In this document: piece after piece, positions 7,731 to 15,662 of the stretch | Position numbering within the stretch: position 1 is the stretch's first letter | Layout: every line of letters begins with the position of its first letter | Assembly (NCBI RefSeq): GCF_001436255.1 | Contig: NZ_AZEI01000076.1 | Coordinates: 434,001 to 498,000 of the forward strand | DNA length: 64,000 nt | Reading direction: 5' to 3' | From: Lentilactobacillus rapi DSM 19907 = JCM 15042 | GTDB taxonomy: Bacteria > Bacillota > Bacilli > Lactobacillales > Lactobacillaceae | The notes under the pieces: generated by a model | Told to the model about the DNA's origin: nothing | What the model saw: the letters and a program-made list of their open reading frames with translations, nothing else | Database searches by the model: none | Made by a program: the position numbers and the translations under genes

Positions 7731-8363
7731 TTGGAAGCGAATACTAAAATGTTAGCCACAGAAATCAAAATTCAAAAAGCATTCATTAAGCTGGTGACGT
7801 TAGCCGGATTCGATAAACTCACTATTCAAAAACTATGCCAAGAAGCTGAAATTAGTCGCGGAACCTTTTATTTACACTATATTGATAAGTATGATCTGTT
7901 GACTCATTACGAAGATGAACTTGTGGCAAACATCAAGGAAATTTTTAATCGGTTTCCAAAACCAGAACTTAATTTGCTGGCTCAATCCGCCGATAAAGAG
8001 AATAATGCCTTCTTTCAGTTGTTCAAATATTTATACCGTCAGAGAAGTCTGGCTGCCCTGCTGTTAAATGGCACGACGACCAAATTTGTCAGTAAAATCA
8101 AACGATTGATTGAGGCGCTTCTAGTCCAGTCAAAAGCTCATCATTCTGGGGATCCAGCAAAATTTCCGGTTTCATTCGCAACTGAAATTGTGTCGCAGGG
8201 CATTATTGATTTAATTACTTACTGGTTAAACCAAAACCCAATTTTGCCGCCAACTGAGGCCTACGAAATCTTTCAGCAAAGCCGTTCCCTCACTCCTGAA
8301 CAACTGGCCCAAATCATCATAAAAAATCAACCTGAAGGAGTCCCAAATGAAAAAACAGTTTGA
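7731..8363 (+). CDS. TetR/AcrR-family regulator
   Basis: A 210-residue regulator. The N-terminal helix-turn-helix is typical: ATEIKIQKAFIKLVTLAGFDKLTIQKLCQ, then AEISRGTFYLHYIDKYDLL near residues 37-57. The C-terminal ligand and dimer domain resembles that of regulators next to YhgE/Pip genes. The start is TTG at 7731, 8 bases after a perfect GGAGGT; the next ATG (codon 6) has no site. The gene is divergent from the YhgE/Pip gene and its last 17 bases overlap the VTT gene, so they form one operon. Confidence 0.9.
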   Translation: MEANTKMLATEIKIQKAFIKLVTLAGFDKLTIQKLCQEAEISRGTFYLHYIDKYDLLTHYEDELVANIKEIFNRFPKPELNLLAQSADKENNAFFQLFKYLYRQRSLAALLLNGTTTKFVSKIKRLIEALLVQSKAHHSGDPAKFPVSFATEIVSQGIIDLITYWLNQNPILPPTEAYEIFQQSRSLTPEQLAQIIIKNQPEGVPNEKTV

Positions 8364-9015
8364 AACAGTTATCTTGATTATCGCTGCCATAATCGGTCTG
8401 ATTTTCTTGGGCCTCTTGATCATTCGATTTGCCCCCAAGATCCAACCCCTCTTTAATGCGGGAGCGGGCCGCCAATGGATTCTCAACCATTTCCAGTCCA
8501 ATTCGCCAGTTGATCTGATCTCATTTTCGATTTTACTAATGGTCTTTTCAATTATCCCCGGCTTACCAGCCTCCGTTATTGGCCTACTTGCAGGCGTTTG
8601 TTTTGGCCACTGGCTGGGTTTTGGGATTAACGTCATTGGAATCACAATGGGAAATTTCATCGGCGCGACCTTTCTCAAGTCAATTTCCCAACATTTGGTC
8701 AAGCAACATCCCAGCCGCCTCTATACGGATCTCGTCAATATGCGTCATCCAAAGCTGGGCGTTATTATTGGTTATTCAATCCCGTTTATTCCCAGCTTTT
8801 TAGTCAACGTTGCCGCCACCGATTTGAAGTTCCCTGCTAACCAACTATTTGGCTTGTGCTTGACCGGCAGCCTTGTGACCTCAGCGCTCTACTCATTCAG
8901 TGGTGACGCCCTCTTTCAGGGCAACTTCAAACTATTGATCTTATTAATTGGCGTAATGGTTGTGCTAGTTGGCCTGGTCTGGCTCATCAGAATGGACCGG
9001 AAACGAGCAGCGTAA
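8347..9015 (+). CDS. TVP38/TMEM64 (VTT-domain) membrane protein
   Basis: A 222-residue integral membrane protein of the VTT/DedA superfamily. The N-terminal segment is followed by FSIIPGLPASVIGLLAGVCFGHWLG, the typical re-entrant loop with conserved prolines and glycines, then GNFIGATFLKSISQHLV, the central LGVIIGYSIPFIPSFLVNVAA, and a last segment ending in Arg/Lys-rich WLIRMDRKRAA. Family members have been linked to lipid scrambling; the role here is unknown. The ATG follows GAAGGAG. It overlaps the TetR gene and is presumably under the same regulator. Confidence 0.87.
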   Translation: MKKQFETVILIIAAIIGLIFLGLLIIRFAPKIQPLFNAGAGRQWILNHFQSNSPVDLISFSILLMVFSIIPGLPASVIGLLAGVCFGHWLGFGINVIGITMGNFIGATFLKSISQHLVKQHPSRLYTDLVNMRHPKLGVIIGYSIPFIPSFLVNVAATDLKFPANQLFGLCLTGSLVTSALYSFSGDALFQGNFKLLILLIGVMVVLVGLVWLIRMDRKRAA

Positions 9016-9021
9016 CGATGT

Positions 9022-9126
9022 ATGTCAATGCTCGATCAATCTATTATTTGGTTCGCAATTATTTTCTTGATTTTAGTCATTGGTCCCATTATTTTCAACA
9101 GCGTTGGAGATCAACAGTACCAATGA
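9022..9126 (+). CDS. Possible 34-residue membrane peptide
   Basis: Reads MSMLDQSIIWFAIIFLILVI then GPIIFNSVGDQQYQ and stops at TGA 9124. One clean hydrophobic helix is flanked by polar ends, as in many bacterial small membrane proteins. The ribosome site is poor, so expression would depend on coupling to the VTT gene, which ends 6 bases upstream. It may be chance. Confidence 0.35.
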   Translation: MSMLDQSIIWFAIIFLILVIGPIIFNSVGDQQYQ

Positions 9127-9242
9127 TGTAACCTCTTTCACAAGCTGAAAAGGCGACTTCCCCCACTGAATCTGATACACTTAATATAGTAGTTATAGAT
9201 TTCACAATCTGTAATAATTCTAAACGAAGGAGTGTCCTATTT

Positions 9243-10277
9243 ATGGCAACTATTATAAGTGTTTCCGACTTGGCAAAATTACCCGATTTACAGGCTCCAG
9301 TGATTACATTGAATCTGAACCTGCGTAAACTGGCATTTGATCAAAGTGAACGGCTCCGGGTCAAGAATATGCTCAAAGAAATCGAAAAGAAATCTGGCAG
9401 TGATCTCAAGTCGTTTGTCACTGACGTGGATGACTTAACCCGTCAACAACTGCCTTATGAAGGAATTTCGGTGATCACTGATAAAACCGGCTCAAAGGTC
9501 TATCACCTGATTCGCACCAGTGTTGATGAACCTGATTATCGAATTGAAGACGCCATTGACTGGTTGTTGTTATTGAGTGAGGCGCCAAACGCCGACTATA
9601 CTTTAATTGAAATTAATCGTGACAATAGTAAATTGTACGAACTTAAAAATAAACGAGTTAATCCTTTAGCAGTCAAGGATTATCCAGCGACCGTTCAAGA
9701 TGCGCTTGGAACTGAAATCCGTGGTGGTGAACTGAACTTTAGTGGTAAAGGTGGTTCTACCCAGTATCACGGTCATAACGAAACCAGTCAGGAAAAGAAA
9801 ATTGACCAGGAACGTTATTACCGTTTCATTATCGATTTAATCAATAAGGACAGCGATTTGGCCAACCATCAATTTATTTTAATGGGGCTCGCCCAGAATA
9901 TTAATTTGTTTAAGAAGTTAAATAACAGCTTACCACTTGCTCCGGTTGAAATTGACCAATCCGTCCAGAACCTGGCTCCTACCGAGATTGCCAAGCTGGT
10001 AAATGATCAAATCGAGAAGCACAATCGTACCAACACCGCGGATGCTATCACCAAAACGTTCCGCGACAAACTATTTACCGACTTTACCAATATTCAGAAC
10101 TTGCTAAACTCAAAAGACATTCGTCATCTATTCGTTGCCTCACGAGATGAAATCAACCAAAATGACCCAAAGATTTATGCTGAGATTAACCAAATGATCA
10201 AACAAGCATTGGCACAAGATACCAATGTCACTGTTGTGAATGAAGATTCAACGATTCCACTCGTGAGTGCGGTATAA
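9243..10277 (+). CDS. eRF1-like (baeRF-type) protein
   Basis: A 344-residue soluble protein resembling the bacterial archaeo-eukaryotic release factor (baeRF) families. It has an N-terminal domain (VITLNLNLRKLAFDQSERLRVKNML), a central domain with YTLIEINRDNSKLYEL and a glycine/histidine-rich loop GKGGSTQYHGHNET before KKIDQERYYRFIIDLI (~170-200), and a C-terminal L7Ae-like part (IRHLFVASRDEINQN). Related proteins are thought to act on stalled ribosomes or in stress; the exact function is not known. The ATG follows AAGGAG. Monocistronic, with a strong terminator. Confidence 0.6.
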   Translation: MATIISVSDLAKLPDLQAPVITLNLNLRKLAFDQSERLRVKNMLKEIEKKSGSDLKSFVTDVDDLTRQQLPYEGISVITDKTGSKVYHLIRTSVDEPDYRIEDAIDWLLLLSEAPNADYTLIEINRDNSKLYELKNKRVNPLAVKDYPATVQDALGTEIRGGELNFSGKGGSTQYHGHNETSQEKKIDQERYYRFIIDLINKDSDLANHQFILMGLAQNINLFKKLNNSLPLAPVEIDQSVQNLAPTEIAKLVNDQIEKHNRTNTADAITKTFRDKLFTDFTNIQNLLNSKDIRHLFVASRDEINQNDPKIYAEINQMIKQALAQDTNVTVVNEDSTIPLVSAV

Positions 10278-10298
10278 AATTAAAACGACTGTAACCTT

Positions 10299-10350
10299 AA
10301 AAGCCAATAGCGCAACCCGTCCTGATCGGATGGTTGCGCTATTGGTTTTA
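10299..10350. terminator. Long terminator hairpin
   Basis: AAAGCCAATAGCGCAACC pairs with GGTTGCGCTATTGGTTTT around a 15-base loop. It lies between convergent genes and can serve both. Confidence 0.8.
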
Positions 10351-10383
10351 TATTGACATATTTAATTAATTTTGGTCCGTCAG

Positions 10384-11151
10384 TTATGATAACTGGTGCC
10401 GAATGTCCTCTGCAATCTCTTCCAACCGCGGCATATTTTGAACTTGGGCAATTTTATATCCCACATAGTATGGCGAAGTCGCGTATCGGGGAACAATTTT
10501 ACAATAAAACTTACTGTAGATTTTGTAGAAAAACAAATTATAGGAAGTCATTGTTCCATGCATGTAGTCTTTCAATAAATACTTAATGATCGCTTGAACG
10601 GCATCGGCGAGATTATCGATCTTTTTTTCATTACTAATGGCAATATTGATTTCCACAAAGCCAATAATCGGATCAGTTGATAGTGTAATCTGGCGATCCT
10701 CATTTTTGGAAACTTCGACGCCATTAAAATTACGAACGCCCACGTTTTGGTAAACGTCATAATGGTTGAGGCCAACAATTTGAAAATGAGGATGTCGCAA
10801 ACTGCCACCCGATAATGGGCCAAAATTCTTATACATCACTACGCTGGCATATTTATTTGAAGCAATCATTTGATGCCAGCAGCGAAACGCAAATTCGAAA
10901 ACTTTCCGGTTCTGTTCAACCGAGTAGGTCGACGGACCACCGTTGTGATCACTGGATTCAATTAAGACGGTCTGCAACGTATCCTCTAATGTTCGAAACT
11001 TATTGACCAGCCAAATTCGATCGTCTTCCTTGGCCAAAATATTTTCCAAGTGATCAACATCGCAAAACGGGCAATACCCATCAGGATGTTTGATGTTCTC
11101 CGGCTTACTCTGAGCGGTGTTAAAATCAAAAACAAGTGGTTTGTTAACCAT
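10384..11151 (-). CDS. DUF4931 HIT-like/GalT-related protein
   Basis: A 255-residue protein resembling the DUF4931 family, distantly related to galactose-1-phosphate uridylyltransferase and HIT hydrolases. It carries a CPFC zinc-type pair near residue 30 and the active-site-like GGSLRHPHFQIVGL near 120 (H-x-H-x-Q). The natural substrate is unknown; a nucleotidyl or phosphoryl transfer role is inferred from the fold. The frame extends to a GTG at 11160, but ATG 11151 sits 8 bases after AAAAGG. Monocistronic. Confidence 0.75.
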   Translation of the reverse strand: MVNKPLVFDFNTAQSKPENIKHPDGYCPFCDVDHLENILAKEDDRIWLVNKFRTLEDTLQTVLIESSDHNGGPSTYSVEQNRKVFEFAFRCWHQMIASNKYASVVMYKNFGPLSGGSLRHPHFQIVGLNHYDVYQNVGVRNFNGVEVSKNEDRQITLSTDPIIGFVEINIAISNEKKIDNLADAVQAIIKYLLKDYMHGTMTSYNLFFYKIYSKFYCKIVPRYATSPYYVGYKIAQVQNMPRLEEIAEDIRHQLS

Positions 11152-11249
11152 GGAATTCACCTTTTCTCATGACGTTTATTGGTATGCCAAATTAACGCTT
11201 CTAATCAACTTAATTTTAGCAACTTCGTGTTCCACAAACAAGTATGCGT

Positions 11250-12002
11250 TTACTTTGTTGCCACAAAAGCGTGTCGAAACTCATTAACGTAACCATTATC
11301 TAATTTTAATCCAGATTTCAAGTAGCCCGCAAAACTGCCGAAATTCTGTTTAATCGTCTCTTCAGCATGTAATAAATAATCTTGATCGACGACCAGGGCA
11401 ACACTCAAGTTGTGCAGTTGCTGCTCATTAACTTCTTGCTTGAATTGTTCAAGTAACTTAGCGTTGGCGGCTTTTCTCAGTTCATTAGTCAGCAAATAAT
11501 CTTTCATGATGGCCTCATCGCTAGCTCCAGCCATTTTTAGGATCACCGCGGCAGCAAACCCTGTTCGATCCTTGCCGGCAAAACAATGAAACAAAGTTGG
11601 CTTGCGACTTTGAATGATCTCGTTGAAAAATTCACGATAACCTGCTTGCGCAGAATCGCTTAACACAATTTGTTCATATGTTTTGAGCATCGCGTCCCGA
11701 ATATGGCCGCCATTGGCAAACATCCCCGCCAAACTCGCACCATTAGTCGTTTGGTCAGCCAAGATATCATCCTTAAAATAGCGGGTACCGGGAATCTTGG
11801 TATCCGGATCCTTGGCAACTTCATTTTGGCTTCTGAAATCAAAAATTGAATCGAGCTGACAATCATTTTTCAAAAATGAAATCTGTTGAGGGTTCAGACT
11901 ACTGATTTCACCACTTCGATAGAAATAGCCCAGCTTTAGGTACCCACCTGCCACAACGGTGTCACCAATATCTCTAAAATTGACGATTCCTTTATCATTC
12001 AT
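11250..12002 (-). CDS. Tyrosine/serine protein phosphatase (PF13350 type)
   Basis: A 250-residue member of the LipA/PtpB-type phosphatase family. The P-loop HCFAGKDRTG near 138-147 holds the catalytic Cys and Arg, and the upstream FDFRSQNEVAKDPD (~55) is the family's general-acid region. The N-terminus VNFRDIGDTVVAGGYLKLGYFYRSGEIS is also characteristic. Such enzymes hydrolyse phosphotyrosine or phosphoinositides; the substrate is unknown. The ATG follows GGAGGAG. It is cytoplasmic, with no signal peptide. Confidence 0.9.
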   Translation of the reverse strand: MNDKGIVNFRDIGDTVVAGGYLKLGYFYRSGEISSLNPQQISFLKNDCQLDSIFDFRSQNEVAKDPDTKIPGTRYFKDDILADQTTNGASLAGMFANGGHIRDAMLKTYEQIVLSDSAQAGYREFFNEIIQSRKPTLFHCFAGKDRTGFAAAVILKMAGASDEAIMKDYLLTNELRKAANAKLLEQFKQEVNEQQLHNLSVALVVDQDYLLHAEETIKQNFGSFAGYLKSGLKLDNGYVNEFRHAFVATK

Positions 12003-12167
12003 CCCACATTCTCCTCCGCTGATAATCTAGTGTATATTGTACAGGATTGATCCACGAAGTGCACTGGAAGTGAATCATGATTGGAATCACTTAAACTTGA
12101 GTCATTTTAATCACCTGGAGTGTGTGTGTCTGGCCGAAAATAGCCATGCCTAATGAAACCGCGAAAC

Positions 12168-12206
12168 GAAAGGCCCCAATGATGAGCGAATCATTGAAGC
12201 CTTTTC
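12168..12206 (-). terminator. Hairpin downstream of eutJ
   Basis: AAAGGCTTCAATGATTC and its partner GATCATTGGGGCCTTT (minus strand) form a stem. It lies downstream of eutJ and upstream of the phosphatase gene. The interval 12003-12378 otherwise holds the palindromic repeat at 12262 and a lone copy of its apex (AAACCCGGGATTTCC at 12222-12236). Confidence 0.5.
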
Positions 12207-12261
12207 TTAATTTAAACCCGGGATTTCCAATGCGAAAATTTAGTTTCTTTGGCATCATCCA

Positions 12262-12378
12262 TTAGGATCGCTCCGCAAAGCACCAACCTGCACATAAGTT
12301 CCTCAAATAAAAATCCAAACCCGGGATTTCTATTTGAGGAGTCTTATGTTTCGGTTGCTAACCGCTTTGCTCCGCGCA
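12262..12378. repeat. Covarying palindromic element, single copy
   Basis: One 117-bp unit of the same family as the tandem array at 47110-47602. It starts TTAGGA, ends ACCGCTTTGCTCCGC, and has the apex AAATCC-aaaccc-GGGATTT. The variable helices pair within the unit: CCAACC (12283-12288) with GGTTG (12353-12357), CATAAG (12293-12298) with CTTATG (12343-12348), and CCTCAAATA (12301-12309) with TATTTGAGG (12331-12339). It abuts the eutJ stop codon. Confidence 0.85.
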
Positions 12379-13254
12379 CTAGTCGTGGTCATACATTGCA
12401 ATTCCCAATGGGGTGATGAACTGTGGGAATGCGGTCTTATACGCCGGTATTCCTAATACTTTGCTAAATGCCGGAATAAATGACTTAAAATTAATCGCAC
12501 CACCCACCACGACAACGGGTTGCTTGATTGAACTGCCAACTGAATCTTTGACGATCGTGGCCATCTTTTCGACAACTGGTCGGATAACTGGGAACACCTC
12601 ATCCTCTTTTTCCGGATCGCGCTTTAATAGTTCGGCATCATCCGAATCAATTTTATGGTTACCAGCTAAGACCAAGGTCATATGGAAACCGCCAGTCGCT
12701 TCGTCCAGCACTTGGGTCAATTTCCCATGATTGAAGACACTAATCCCAGTTGTGCCACCACCAATGTCCACAACGGTTCCCGTCTTGAGATTCAAGAACT
12801 TTGCAGCAGCTGTTGGTTCGTCAACCACGTGTTTGCATTGCAGTTCCGCCGACTCGATGACGTTGGCAACAATTTTTGCCGCGCCTTCGCCTGTGCCAGG
12901 TGGAATTGCCCCACAAGCTGTGGTGAGCTCAACGCCTAAAACGTCTTCCGCTTTGTGTTTCAATCGCTTCAAAATGTTGACTGAATCCACGTAGTTGACA
13001 ACAATCCCATCACGCACTGCCTTGGCATATTCAAATGCACCGTAAATGATGTTGTCGTCTTTATCCAGGACCGTTAAAACAATCGAAGACGTTCCTAAGT
13101 CAACTCCACAACTAAAGACTTCATCTTTTTTGGCTTTTCGAACCGCATGATCACTGTTCACAACTTTAGCGAACTGCTTTAATAGTTTATCCGCAGCCTT
13201 CAGATCGACTGTTTGTTTAGTCTGTACCGACTTTTTTGTTTGTTTAATCGCCAT
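12379..13254 (-). CDS. eutJ: EutJ/PduM-locus Hsp70-like ATPase
   Basis: A 291-residue ASKHA-fold protein of the EutJ family found in ethanolamine and propanediol utilisation loci, probably a chaperone or reactivation factor for the microcompartment enzymes. Visible ATP motifs are GVDLGTSS (residues 50-57, phosphate 1), VVDIGGGTTGISVF (phosphate 2) and VVVGGAINF (adenosine); DEPTAAAKF sits between them. The start is ATG 13254 after AGGATGAGGG; a TTG six bases upstream is less likely. It is divergent from the PocR gene. No structural pdu or eut gene is present in the window, so it is an orphan of that pathway. Confidence 0.9.
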   Translation of the reverse strand: MAIKQTKKSVQTKQTVDLKAADKLLKQFAKVVNSDHAVRKAKKDEVFSCGVDLGTSSIVLTVLDKDDNIIYGAFEYAKAVRDGIVVNYVDSVNILKRLKHKAEDVLGVELTTACGAIPPGTGEGAAKIVANVIESAELQCKHVVDEPTAAAKFLNLKTGTVVDIGGGTTGISVFNHGKLTQVLDEATGGFHMTLVLAGNHKIDSDDAELLKRDPEKEDEVFPVIRPVVEKMATIVKDSVGSSIKQPVVVVGGAINFKSFIPAFSKVLGIPAYKTAFPQFITPLGIAMYDHD

Positions 13255-13348
13255 ATTCAACCCTCATCCTTCTCACTGGTATTCCGATCACTAATAGAAG
13301 TATTTCACATGATCGGATGATCACTGTTTTAATTATAACAGCATTCAC

Positions 13349-13363
13349 TTGGAAACGCTTGCA
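13349..13363. promoter_or_regulatory. cre site (CcpA)
   Basis: TTGGAAACGCTTGCA fits the catabolite-responsive element consensus WTGNAANCGNWNNCW at every position. It lies in the eutJ-pocR divergent region, so glucose repression of this locus through CcpA is likely. Confidence 0.7.
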
Positions 13364-13370
13364 GTCTTTG

Positions 13371-13527
13371 GATTTGTAACACTTTAAATATCAGGCTCGT
13401 TTCAACAATTTGAAGAAAAGAGTTCCATTTTTGACATCATTTTTATAACATTTTTGAATATCTGATGAATAAATTTTGATAAAGCATTAAATTATCGTAT
13501 TTTAAGAGACAAATAGTGTTACAAATC
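13371..13527. promoter_or_regulatory. 13-bp inverted repeat, candidate PocR sites
   Basis: GATTTGTAACACT (13371-13383) recurs as its exact reverse complement AGTGTTACAAATC (13515-13527), 131 bp apart, in the AT-rich divergent region. A weak promoter with TATAAT at 13600-13605 and no good -35 precedes pocR, as expected for activator-dependent control. Binding by PocR is inferred. Confidence 0.5.
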
Positions 13528-13625
13528 AAAATTTTCATTCAAATTCTAAGAATTTTCAATTATTTTTATCATTATTCAGCACTGCACAAGATATTATTAT
13601 ATAATCTATCCGAGGGAAGGTGCTC

Positions 13626-14705
13626 ATGATCACACCAAATAATACGAAAACAACTATCTATAAATCAATTTCTGAAGGGATTAATGAATTTTCCAAGGTC
13701 AGCCAAATTAACGGTTATTATTTTGACCTGGACAACCGATTATTGATTGACGGTAACGTCTATACCAAGACGGAAGATGTTCTAAAAAATCTTCCGACTT
13801 CGAATACAAATTCTTTCTTTATTTTTCCAGTCACTTTAAAAAACAGCCTGTCTGGATTTATCATTTGTGAGGGTTCAGGGATTACACCTGAGCGAATTAA
13901 GTTAGCGCGAACCTTTTTAGAGAACATTTTTAACAACGCCTTTAAAGCAGCACCAAATGACGTTTCAATTTTGAATGCGGTTCGAGCAGACGATTTGGCC
14001 AACGTCACCGTATTACGCAAGTTGGTCGGAATTGCCGAGATGATTCATCCTGAATCAGGCAGCCTGGTCACCAATTCCACCACTCATTTGAATAACGATT
14101 CTCAAGTCAACATTCAACGCGCCCTGTCATTTATCAAGTCCAATATTAACCAGCCATTATCGCTTGAATCAGTTGCCAAATCAGTCTTTTTGTCGCCGTC
14201 CTACCTGAGTAAGGCGTTTAAACAAAAGCTCGGCGTGAACTTCATCAATTATGTAAATAGCCTCAAAATCGCCCTGGCCTGCGAAAAATTGATTACCACC
14301 AACGCAAAGATCAGTGCAATCGCGAGTCAGATCGGCTATTCGCAAACGAGTTATTTCACTAAAATTTTCAAATCATATACCGGCGAAACCCCATTGCTTT
14401 ACCGAAAAACAAATGCATCAATCGACAAGATCTACACAATTTCCCGGGACCTCTCTTGGAATAGTAGTGATAGTGTCTATGATGTGTCTAAACGGTTCTT
14501 CAACCGCCACAATATTCCGTATTACTTCCATTCAGTCAATGGCTACCCCTACATTAGCCGGATCGGCGATTACACCGATTCAGACGATGAACGGGGTTGG
14601 ATCTACACAGTCGACTGCAACCAACCAATGGCGCCGGCCGCCGAAATTACGGTCAATAAGAAATCGGTGATCCAGTGGACATATGCTGCATCCTATATTC
14701 GATAA
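13626..14705 (+). CDS. pocR: PocR-type AraC regulator with C-terminal DUF4430-like domain
   Basis: A 359-residue regulator. Residues 1-110 form a sensory domain of the PocR kind (GINEFSKVSQINGYYFDLDN near 18-37). Residues ~163-261 are an AraC-type double helix-turn-helix (LESVAKSVFLSPSYLSKAFKQ and ISAIASQIGYSQTSYFTKIFK). Residues ~283-356 form an extra domain with FFNRHNIPYYFHSVNGYPYI, RGWIYTVDCNQPM and KKSVIQWTY, resembling DUF4430, a fold also seen in the vitamin B12-binding part of transcobalamins. PocR activates pdu and cob operons in response to propanediol and corrinoid. Start ATG 13626 follows GAGGGAAGG. It converges on the cob-hem cluster it probably controls. Confidence 0.82.
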   Translation: MITPNNTKTTIYKSISEGINEFSKVSQINGYYFDLDNRLLIDGNVYTKTEDVLKNLPTSNTNSFFIFPVTLKNSLSGFIICEGSGITPERIKLARTFLENIFNNAFKAAPNDVSILNAVRADDLANVTVLRKLVGIAEMIHPESGSLVTNSTTHLNNDSQVNIQRALSFIKSNINQPLSLESVAKSVFLSPSYLSKAFKQKLGVNFINYVNSLKIALACEKLITTNAKISAIASQIGYSQTSYFTKIFKSYTGETPLLYRKTNASIDKIYTISRDLSWNSSDSVYDVSKRFFNRHNIPYYFHSVNGYPYISRIGDYTDSDDERGWIYTVDCNQPMAPAAEITVNKKSVIQWTYAASYIR

Positions 14706-14834
14706 TCTCGAATCAGCCTATTCACATCAGTATCCTCACCAATACGTGTGTGGCTGGGACATTAGCTGGCAAGTTGAGCATAAATACAACTTGGTTTTCC
14801 TTTCTTAGATTGATAAAACTTGCGACAAGCAGCC

Positions 14835-14910
14835 AACCCCGCCAGTCAAATAAAAACGGCAGTGCATCCAAAATTAGAATGCATTGCCGTTTTTATTTTA
14901 AATCTGGGTT
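14835..14910. repeat. Palindrome/terminator, family 2 copy
   Basis: Inner arms AAAAACGGCAGTGCAT and ATGCATTGCCGTTTTT around CCAAAATTAGA, with outer arms AACCC/GGGTT. It lies between pocR and the end of the cob-hem run and can terminate both. It resembles the core at 52114-52190 in layout, with compensated base changes, and is preceded by a GGCTGGGACA box at about 14752. Confidence 0.7.
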
Positions 14911-14956
14911 AAATCCATTTTGTTTCAAACCCACTCGTTTTGTTTTCTTAAAAACT

Positions 14957-15646
14957 TCACGCCTCACACATCTTCGAAATTGTATTTCTTAAGACGCCAG
15001 GACCTTCGCCCACAATCACCTTGCCTGAAGGAATCACTTTGGCAGTGGTCCGGCCTAACGTGTAATAAGTTACGTCAGAAAAACATTCAGGAATCCGTTT
15101 TGCAATTTCTGTCAGCCGTTCAAAGCTGGATGGGCTGGTCACCAATACTTTTGTGAACCTGTGACCACCTAATTGTTGAACAGCCGTATCGGCTAGTTGT
15201 TGGTCCCAATAATTCTCATAGATCATGACCTGCCTGACGGATTTTGGCAAGAATTGCTGAATAGCGCTCCTATCACCTCGCAGCAGGCATGTTTTGGCTG
15301 CCATTTCCGAGGTCACCCATTTTGCCAACGAACGACCGTTTTCTTCCTCAGCAACGCGAACGTCACGAATCCCACCTGCTTTGAGGATATTTGCCATCTT
15401 GGGACTAATGACTAAAAGGTTCGCGTTTGGATTAAGCGACTTTAACCGGTCCAAATAAAGATTCACTGATACCGGACTCGTTAAAATTAAAAATTGAGAC
15501 TGTTTAATTAATGAAATATCCGCCACAGTCAATTCAACCGGTCGAAAGTGCCCGAGTGGCAGATAGATAGTCTCTGCTTTGACAGCTAATTGGGCTTGAA
15601 GGTCGCTTGCAACGTTATGTTTCGGATAGGTAATCAGATAAGTCAT
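14957..15646 (-). CDS. hemD: Uroporphyrinogen-III synthase
   Basis: A 229-residue protein of the UroS family, which closes hydroxymethylbilane into uroporphyrinogen III. The sequence is divergent as usual. Recognisable parts are SQFLILTSPVSVNLYLDRL (~48-66), ANLLVISPKMANILKAGGI (~74-93), and KVLVTSPSSFERLTEIAKR near 165 with YTLGRTTAKVI at the end. ATG 15646 follows GGGGGG. It is the last gene of the minus-strand cluster, 16 bases after cobU. A second UroS domain is fused to CobA at 26833-28254. In L. reuteri, as I recall, cobS and cobC lie before this gene and cobT after it; all three are missing. Confidence 0.85.
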   Translation of the reverse strand: MTYLITYPKHNVASDLQAQLAVKAETIYLPLGHFRPVELTVADISLIKQSQFLILTSPVSVNLYLDRLKSLNPNANLLVISPKMANILKAGGIRDVRVAEEENGRSLAKWVTSEMAAKTCLLRGDRSAIQQFLPKSVRQVMIYENYWDQQLADTAVQQLGGHRFTKVLVTSPSSFERLTEIAKRIPECFSDVTYYTLGRTTAKVIPSGKVIVGEGPGVLRNTISKMCEA

Positions 15647-15662
15647 TTTATCCCCCCCAATC

